A stretch of 64,000 nt of DNA from CAVRXT01 sp049644285. GTDB taxonomy: Bacteria; Acidobacteriota; Terriglobia; Acidiferrales; UBA7541. The number at the start of each line of letters is the position of its first letter. Position 1 is the first letter of the stretch. The position numbers and the translations under genes are program-made. Location: assembly GCA_049644285.1 (NCBI GenBank), contig JBARRP010000118.1, positions 12,818-76,817 of the forward strand, in the 5' to 3' direction. Below the pieces are notes generated by a model. That model did not search any database. It was not told where the DNA came from and was given only the letters and a program-made list of their open reading frames with translations. Below are positions 60,034 to 64,000 of the stretch, in pieces.

Positions 60034-60891
60034 GTGAAGCCTCCAGAGGAAACGGACGCGTTGGGAAGGTTCCGAGCCTTCACCGCGCAGGCCGACGCAA
60101 AGATTGACCTCATCGAAGGTGCACTCCTGATTGCTCAGCAGGAGTATCCGCAGCTCGACCCGGCCGTTTATCATGGGCGCCTCGATGAGATGAGGAAGAA
60201 CGCGGCGCTTGGTATTCCGAAAAAGACGACCGCCGGCGCAGAGGCGTTTGAGATCGAGCGAATCGAACGCCTGAATGGATTGTTCTACGAAAGTTGGGGT
60301 TTTCACGGGAACCAGGAGAACTACTACGACCCGCGCAATAGTTATCTGAACGATGTCCTCGATCGGCGTACCGGGATTCCCATTACGCTTTCCGTTGTCT
60401 ATGCGGAGGTGGCGCGTGGGGCGGGCTTGAATCTCGCAGGAATCAGCATGCCGGGTCACTTCCTTGTCGGTTTTGCGAATCGGAATGATCTGTTCATCGA
60501 CGTATTCAACAAAGGAGCGCTGTTGACGCGCGCCGACTGTGCCGCGCGCATGCATGAGCTTCGTCCAGAGACCGCATTTCGAAGCGAATACCTGGCGCCG
60601 GTGGGTCCGCGGCAAATCTTGTCGCGGATGCTGAACAACTTGCTGGGAATTTACGTCCAAGAGGCGAAATTCGCCAAGGCGCTGCCGATGGCGGAAATGC
60701 TGGTCAGCCTCGATGCGGATTCGGTGGAATGGATTCGACAGCGAGGGCTGATCCAAGCGCGTCTGCAGAATTACGGCCGAGCGATTGCAGACATCGAACG
60801 CTATCTTGCGGCGTGTCCGAATGCCCCCGATCGTGAGTCTCTCACTCAACAATTGGCGCTGCTTCATCAACTCCGCGCTCGCGTCAACTGA
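60034..60891 (+). CDS. SirB1/transglutaminase-like TPR protein
   Basis: A 285-residue protein of the SirB1 family. The transglutaminase-like core is YYDPRNSYLNDVLDRRTGIPITLSVVYAEVARGAGLNLAGISMPGHFLVGF, and C-terminal TPR-like helices (about 205-280) follow. The usual catalytic Cys seems replaced, as in many SirB1 proteins. Start is GTG 60034 at the predicted transcription start. Biological role unclear. Confidence 0.85.
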   Translation: MKPPEETDALGRFRAFTAQADAKIDLIEGALLIAQQEYPQLDPAVYHGRLDEMRKNAALGIPKKTTAGAEAFEIERIERLNGLFYESWGFHGNQENYYDPRNSYLNDVLDRRTGIPITLSVVYAEVARGAGLNLAGISMPGHFLVGFANRNDLFIDVFNKGALLTRADCAARMHELRPETAFRSEYLAPVGPRQILSRMLNNLLGIYVQEAKFAKALPMAEMLVSLDADSVEWIRQRGLIQARLQNYGRAIADIERYLAACPNAPDRESLTQQLALLHQLRARVN

Positions 60892-61048
60892 CAGAAAGAG
60901 TAAGGAACTCTCGCTGGCCAACTAAACCGGCTCTCCCAACGAGGGAAAAATCGTGGCGACTGTCCACCAGTAGCGAAGGCACGCTGTTGGAGCGCCGACG
61001 TCTGGCGGGTTCCTTGAACGGCGAGTGATCTCCCTCGAGTCGAGGGAC

Positions 61049-61068
61049 GGGCACGGCGTGCCGTGCCC
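61049..61068. repeat. palindromic extragenic element (GGGCACGGC type)
   Basis: Perfect nine-base arms GGGCACGGC and GCCGTGCCC around GT, followed by CCTAC. Same class of short palindrome as at 6427. The 250-base spacer around it has no gene. Confidence 0.5.
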
Positions 61069-61141
61069 CTACGGCTGAGCCGTTTGCGTTATACGAAGAC
61101 GGCGCCGGAGCCATGCGTGAAGGCCTGGTCAGAAGCGCCGG

Positions 61142-61771
61142 CTAGAGTTTTTGACAAACGGCGAGACCGTCGCGCAGCGGGATGATGACGGGGAAAAGTT
61201 CACGGGAGGAGTAGATGAGGCGGTTAAAGCGCTGCACACCGCGCGTATTTCGATCGCGAGCTGCTTGCGCCACTCGGCCGTACCAAAGGGTATTGTCGGT
61301 GATAAGCAAGCCTCGACGGCGCAGGCGACGCAAGGCTTTGCGGAAGGCGGCCGGGTATTGGTGCTTGTCCACATCGATGAAAATCAGATCGAAATCACCC
61401 GGGACACTGTCGATAAGGGCGACAGCGTCGCCGACCAGGAACTCGATGCGATTCGCTACCCCAGCACGCCGGCAATACTCGCGGGCGCGCCGCTCGTTCG
61501 CGGGATCGCCATCGGTGTAGTACACCCGGGCTCGCGGACCGGCGGCGCGTGCCAGCCAGATCGTCGAATAGCCGATGGCCGAGCCCATCTCAAAGATGCG
61601 TTTCGCCCCAGAAAGCCTGGCGAAAAAGTACATCAGCCGCCCGACAGCAGGCCCGATGATGGGAACATCGCGCTGCTCCGCGTAGCGCTCCATCTCCGCC
61701 AGCACGCGATCGCGCTTGGGCAGCAACCCGTCCATGTATTTTTCAACGCGTGCGTCTATGATCCCGTTCAA
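61142..61771 (-). CDS. class I SAM-dependent O-methyltransferase
   Basis: A 209-residue methyltransferase of the COMT-like (O-methyltransferase 3) group. The SAM-binding motif IFEMGSAIGYSTIWLA, acidic YYTDGDPANERRAREY and the metal/catalytic region FDLIFIDVDKHQYPAAFRKALRRLRRRGLLITDNTLWYGRV are in order. Start is TTG 61771 with GGGAG upstream. The substrate is unknown. Confidence 0.88.
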   Translation of the reverse strand: MNGIIDARVEKYMDGLLPKRDRVLAEMERYAEQRDVPIIGPAVGRLMYFFARLSGAKRIFEMGSAIGYSTIWLARAAGPRARVYYTDGDPANERRAREYCRRAGVANRIEFLVGDAVALIDSVPGDFDLIFIDVDKHQYPAAFRKALRRLRRRGLLITDNTLWYGRVAQAARDRNTRGVQRFNRLIYSSRELFPVIIPLRDGLAVCQKL

Positions 61772-61942
61772 TGTTATGCTCCCTCTTACGCAATATGATT
61801 TGAACCCGATCTACTCGGGCTCGAGATTCCTAAGAACCTTGACCTCAGGGGCTGAAGCCCATCCTTGTCGGCTTTTCCATGTCGCGGCTAAAAGCCGCGA
61901 CCCACAAAGGCGTCAGAGTCTTTCGGCATCCTTAGGCCCCAC

Positions 61943-62656
61943 CTAGGCGAGCGAATCACCCGGCTTGAGGGCGTGAATCTCAAGGCCGGCGATGTCTTCG
62001 GTGGCGTGGCGCAGGGCTTCCGGCGTGCCGGTGAGCAGCGGAAAAGTAGCGTAATGGATGGGCACGACGTGGCGCACATTGAGCAGGCGGATGGCCAAGG
62101 CTGCTTCGCGAGGCCCCATTGTGTAGTGGTCGCCGATGGGCAGCAGGGCCAGCTCCGGGGCGTAAAGCTCGGCGATCAGTTTCATGTCGCTGAAAACGGC
62201 AGTGTCACCGGCGTGGTAGACAGTCAAGCCGCCAGGCAGGCGAATGATGAAGCCGACGGGGTCTCCACCGTAAACGATTTTGCCCTCGTCCTCGATGCCC
62301 GAGGAATGCAGCGCCTGAACCATGGTGACCTCGATTTCATTCACGGTTTGCGTGCCGCCCTTGTTCATTGAGCTCGTGTTCTGGACGCCCTTCGATTCGA
62401 GCCACGCGCAAATTTCGTAAATGGCGACGACCTTCGGGTTGTGTTGCTTCGCGAGAGTCACTGCGTCGGCGATGTGATCGAAGTGGCCATGAGTGATCAG
62501 CATCGTGTCCAGGTGATCGAACTTCTTCAGCGCCTCCGGGCAAGTGGGATTCGACGATACCCAAGGATCAATCGCAGTCACTTTGCCCGCGGGTGTAGCG
62601 ATCTTGAAGGCAGCGTGGCCGAGCCAGGTGATTTTGTTACCGCGGGTGCGAAGCAT
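61943..62656 (-). CDS. UPF0173 metal-dependent hydrolase (metallo-beta-lactamase fold)
   Basis: A 237-residue protein. WLGHAAFKI at the start, the zinc motif THGHFDHIADA (H-x-H-x-D-H), GLTVYHAGDTAVFSDMK (third His/Asp set) and HVVPIHYATFPLLTG match the UPF0173/YtkL group of small metallo-hydrolases. GAGGAA before ATG 62656. Substrate not known. Confidence 0.92.
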   Translation of the reverse strand: MLRTRGNKITWLGHAAFKIATPAGKVTAIDPWVSSNPTCPEALKKFDHLDTMLITHGHFDHIADAVTLAKQHNPKVVAIYEICAWLESKGVQNTSSMNKGGTQTVNEIEVTMVQALHSSGIEDEGKIVYGGDPVGFIIRLPGGLTVYHAGDTAVFSDMKLIAELYAPELALLPIGDHYTMGPREAALAIRLLNVRHVVPIHYATFPLLTGTPEALRHATEDIAGLEIHALKPGDSLA

Positions 62657-62969
62657 GAATTATTCCTCCTGAAGGGATGAAGAGGAGCTAAGTTATACCA
62701 AGAAGCACGAGAATGCACAGACTTGCGCCCTCCCTTTGAGGCCACCAGCGATGATAAGGCACTGGACGTTGTCTCGCACACCAGAACGGGCAGGGCGTCG
62801 CAAATCGTTGAAGAGTGTAGAATGAACCCAGCTGTTATGATGGTCTTGCTCAGGCAGGCCACCGGTGGGCTTGTTCGATGTAAAGATTGGTGGTATAAGA
62901 TTCTCCTTCGCCAAGCCTTCGGATTTGATAGGATTGTAGTAGGAATTATTTCTCCAAGGAGAAGCATTC
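62657..62969. other. intergenic region with ferredoxin promoter
   Basis: Divergent spacer of about 310 bases. TTGTTC (62871-62876), 17-base spacer and TATAAG (62894-62899) form a plausible promoter reading towards the ferredoxin gene, with a leader of about 65 bases. Nothing else recognised. Confidence 0.5.
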
Positions 62970-63236
62970 ATGGCGTATGTAATTGCTGAGCCCTGCATCG
63001 GTACCAAAGACACCGCCTGCGTGGATGTTTGCCCGGTGGACTGCATCCATCCGCGGAAGGACGAGGCCGACTTCGAGGCTGAGAAGCAGCTCTACATCAG
63101 TCCCGATGAATGCATTGACTGCGGGGCGTGCGTTCCGGTTTGCCCGGTGACAGCCATCTTTGCTCTGGAAGATTTGCCGGAGAAGTGGGCAAGCTTCACA
63201 CCGATTAACGCCGACTGGTACAAGAAGAAGGCGTAA
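62970..63236 (+). CDS. 7Fe (3Fe-4S/4Fe-4S) ferredoxin
   Basis: An 88-residue electron carrier. Cys9, Cys17 and Cys58 are placed to bind a 3Fe-4S cluster, and Cys21, Cys48, Cys51 and Cys54 a 4Fe-4S cluster (motifs CIGTKDTACVDVCPVDC and CIDCGACVPVCP), the Azotobacter FdI pattern. The tail WASFTPINADWYKKK is typical of this small type. AAGGAG before ATG 62970. It is followed by a strong terminator, so it is monocistronic. Confidence 0.93.
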   Translation: MAYVIAEPCIGTKDTACVDVCPVDCIHPRKDEADFEAEKQLYISPDECIDCGACVPVCPVTAIFALEDLPEKWASFTPINADWYKKKA

Positions 63237-63295
63237 CGCGCGGAACGCGGTCCGGGCCGCGAGTGGCGCTGGCTAATGATTGGGGAAGTCGAGAG

Positions 63296-63324
63296 CGGCG
63301 GGTCGATTACGACCCGCCGTTTTT
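63296..63324 (+). terminator. intrinsic terminator after the ferredoxin gene
   Basis: Perfect 10-base stem (CGGCGGGTCG and CGACCCGCCG) with an ATTA loop and TTTTT after it. It separates convergent genes. Confidence 0.9.
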
Positions 63325-63343
63325 GTTTCGGGCGGCGTGAGGC

Positions 63344-63652
63344 TTAGACGTCGAGGCCGAGCTGTTGCTTCGCCGCGTCGCTAATCATGCTGGGATTCCA
63401 TGGTGGCTCCCAGACCAGATCCACGGCGACGTCACGGACCTCCTCGATGGCTCCGATGCTGAGCTTCACCTGTTCAGGAATGGCCAGTGCGGAAGGGCAG
63501 CCCTGCGAGGTGAGAGTCATCTTCACGCGGACGTTGCCGGCATCGTCGAGCTCGACATCGTAGATCAACCCGAGGTCCACGATATTGACCGGGATTTCCG
63601 GGTCGTAACACTGCCGCAGCGCTTCCATCACGCGGTCTCGGGTCAAAGCCAT
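63344..63652 (-). CDS. DUF59 (MIP18-type) Fe-S assembly protein
   Basis: A 102-residue protein of the MIP18/PaaD/SufT-like family. VMEALRQCYDPEIPVNIVDLGLIYDVELDDAGNVRVKMTLTSQGCPSALAIPEQV contains the DPEIPVNIVDLGLIY signature and the conserved Cys of SQGCP. Such proteins help load Fe-S clusters. AAGGAGGAATCAG before ATG 63652 is decisive over longer starts. It faces the ferredoxin gene, an Fe-S protein, across a terminator. Confidence 0.9.
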   Translation of the reverse strand: MALTRDRVMEALRQCYDPEIPVNIVDLGLIYDVELDDAGNVRVKMTLTSQGCPSALAIPEQVKLSIGAIEEVRDVAVDLVWEPPWNPSMISDAAKQQLGLDV

Positions 63653-64000
63653 CTGATTCCTCCTTGCATTTCCTGGCGGGTTGCAGGCGACGTAATCGCG
63701 GCTGCGCGGGGAGCCAGCGAGCGTACGCTTGCGGATCTCGCCGAACGCCGCTTCAAAGGGAACCTTTTCAACCTCGCCCCGCACGCCGTGCCAGAGATGT
63801 TCGAAGCCGCAGGGGTCGATTTCCGGACAAGCATAATGGTTTCGGAAGTTAACTTCCAGCCCGCGGCCGGCAGGTCAGCCGTTTCGCAACTTTGACGTGG
63901 AGAAGCCATAAGAAGGCAGATCGTGCCGGGATTTGGTGGACTATCCGACGCACCTGGAAAGGTGGGCTGTTTTTTCAGGCGGAAATTGGTGGCGGCAGGG
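63653..64000. other. right edge, no recognised gene
   Basis: About 350 bases without a recognised gene. A perfect 14-base palindrome GGAAGTTAACTTCC at 63844-63857 could be an operator. A gene may begin beyond the window. Confidence 0.45.

Noticed and set aside
1..64000. tRNA, rRNA, CRISPR array, prophage or transposase genes
   Set aside because: None recognised by eye in the intergenic regions or among the coding sequences; a tRNAscan or Rfam run would be needed to exclude small RNAs.

Overview
The window is a GC-rich chromosomal segment (around 60% G+C by eye) from a diderm bacterium. The gene content fits Acidobacteriota best. Signs of this are Ser/Thr kinases with TolB-like and TPR tails, ECF sigma/anti-sigma pairs next to DUF4097 proteins, FG-GAP and YVTN propeller proteins, dispersed REP-like palindromes and many GTG/TTG or apparently leaderless starts. 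No rRNA, tRNA, CRISPR array, phage or insertion sequence was recognised. The assignment rests on gene content only.

Layout: 0-3 kb holds the 5' end of a protein kinase, a DinB protein and small exported or membrane proteins. 3.3-12.2 kb holds two envelope-stress cassettes facing each other. The plus-strand one is sigma, anti-sigma with HEAT repeats, two DUF4097 proteins and a double-PDZ protein; the minus-strand one is sigma, anti-sigma and DUF4097. aroK and an unknown exported protein lie between them. 13.2-27.7 kb is an envelope-biogenesis block (lysS, lolC, a RelE-type toxin-antitoxin module, lolD, clpC, bamA, a giant Ig/TIG/YVTN lipoprotein, skp). 27.8-34.8 kb is the classical rimP-nusA-infB-(DUF503)-rbfA-truB operon, with a promoter and a hairpin plus U-tract in its leader.

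34.9-43.5 kb holds two notable loci. The first is a secretin whose pore domain is interrupted by about seven FG-GAP repeats, the size of a complete beta-propeller. The second is a compact iron-uptake operon: an FTR1-DUF2318 fusion, two FtsX-like permeases, and an ABC ATPase fused to a DtxR-type iron-sensor domain, with a near-perfect palindrome over the predicted transcription start. 43.5-51.5 kb is mixed housekeeping (amino-acid permease, mscL with a zinc-ribbon tail, trxB, proline dehydrogenase, kinase/TPR protein).

The most striking locus is the minus-strand operon at 54.8-52.3 kb: a Cys/Met/His-rich exported peptide, an outer-membrane channel-like protein, a periplasmic heavy-metal-associated (HMA) domain protein, and a TlpA-like thioredoxin lipoprotein. 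In the HMA gene both cysteine codons of the metal-binding MTCxxC motif are replaced by in-frame TGA, with the frame otherwise intact on both sides and two hairpins directly downstream. I read this as a selenoprotein with a UxxU metal site, in an operon that looks dedicated to soft-metal handling outside the cytoplasm.

55.5-64 kb is a set of singletons: alpha/beta hydrolase, DUF4126, AraC regulator, DinB, glycine-zipper lipoprotein, SirB1-like protein, O-methyltransferase, UPF0173 hydrolase, 7Fe ferredoxin and a DUF59 (MIP18-type) protein.
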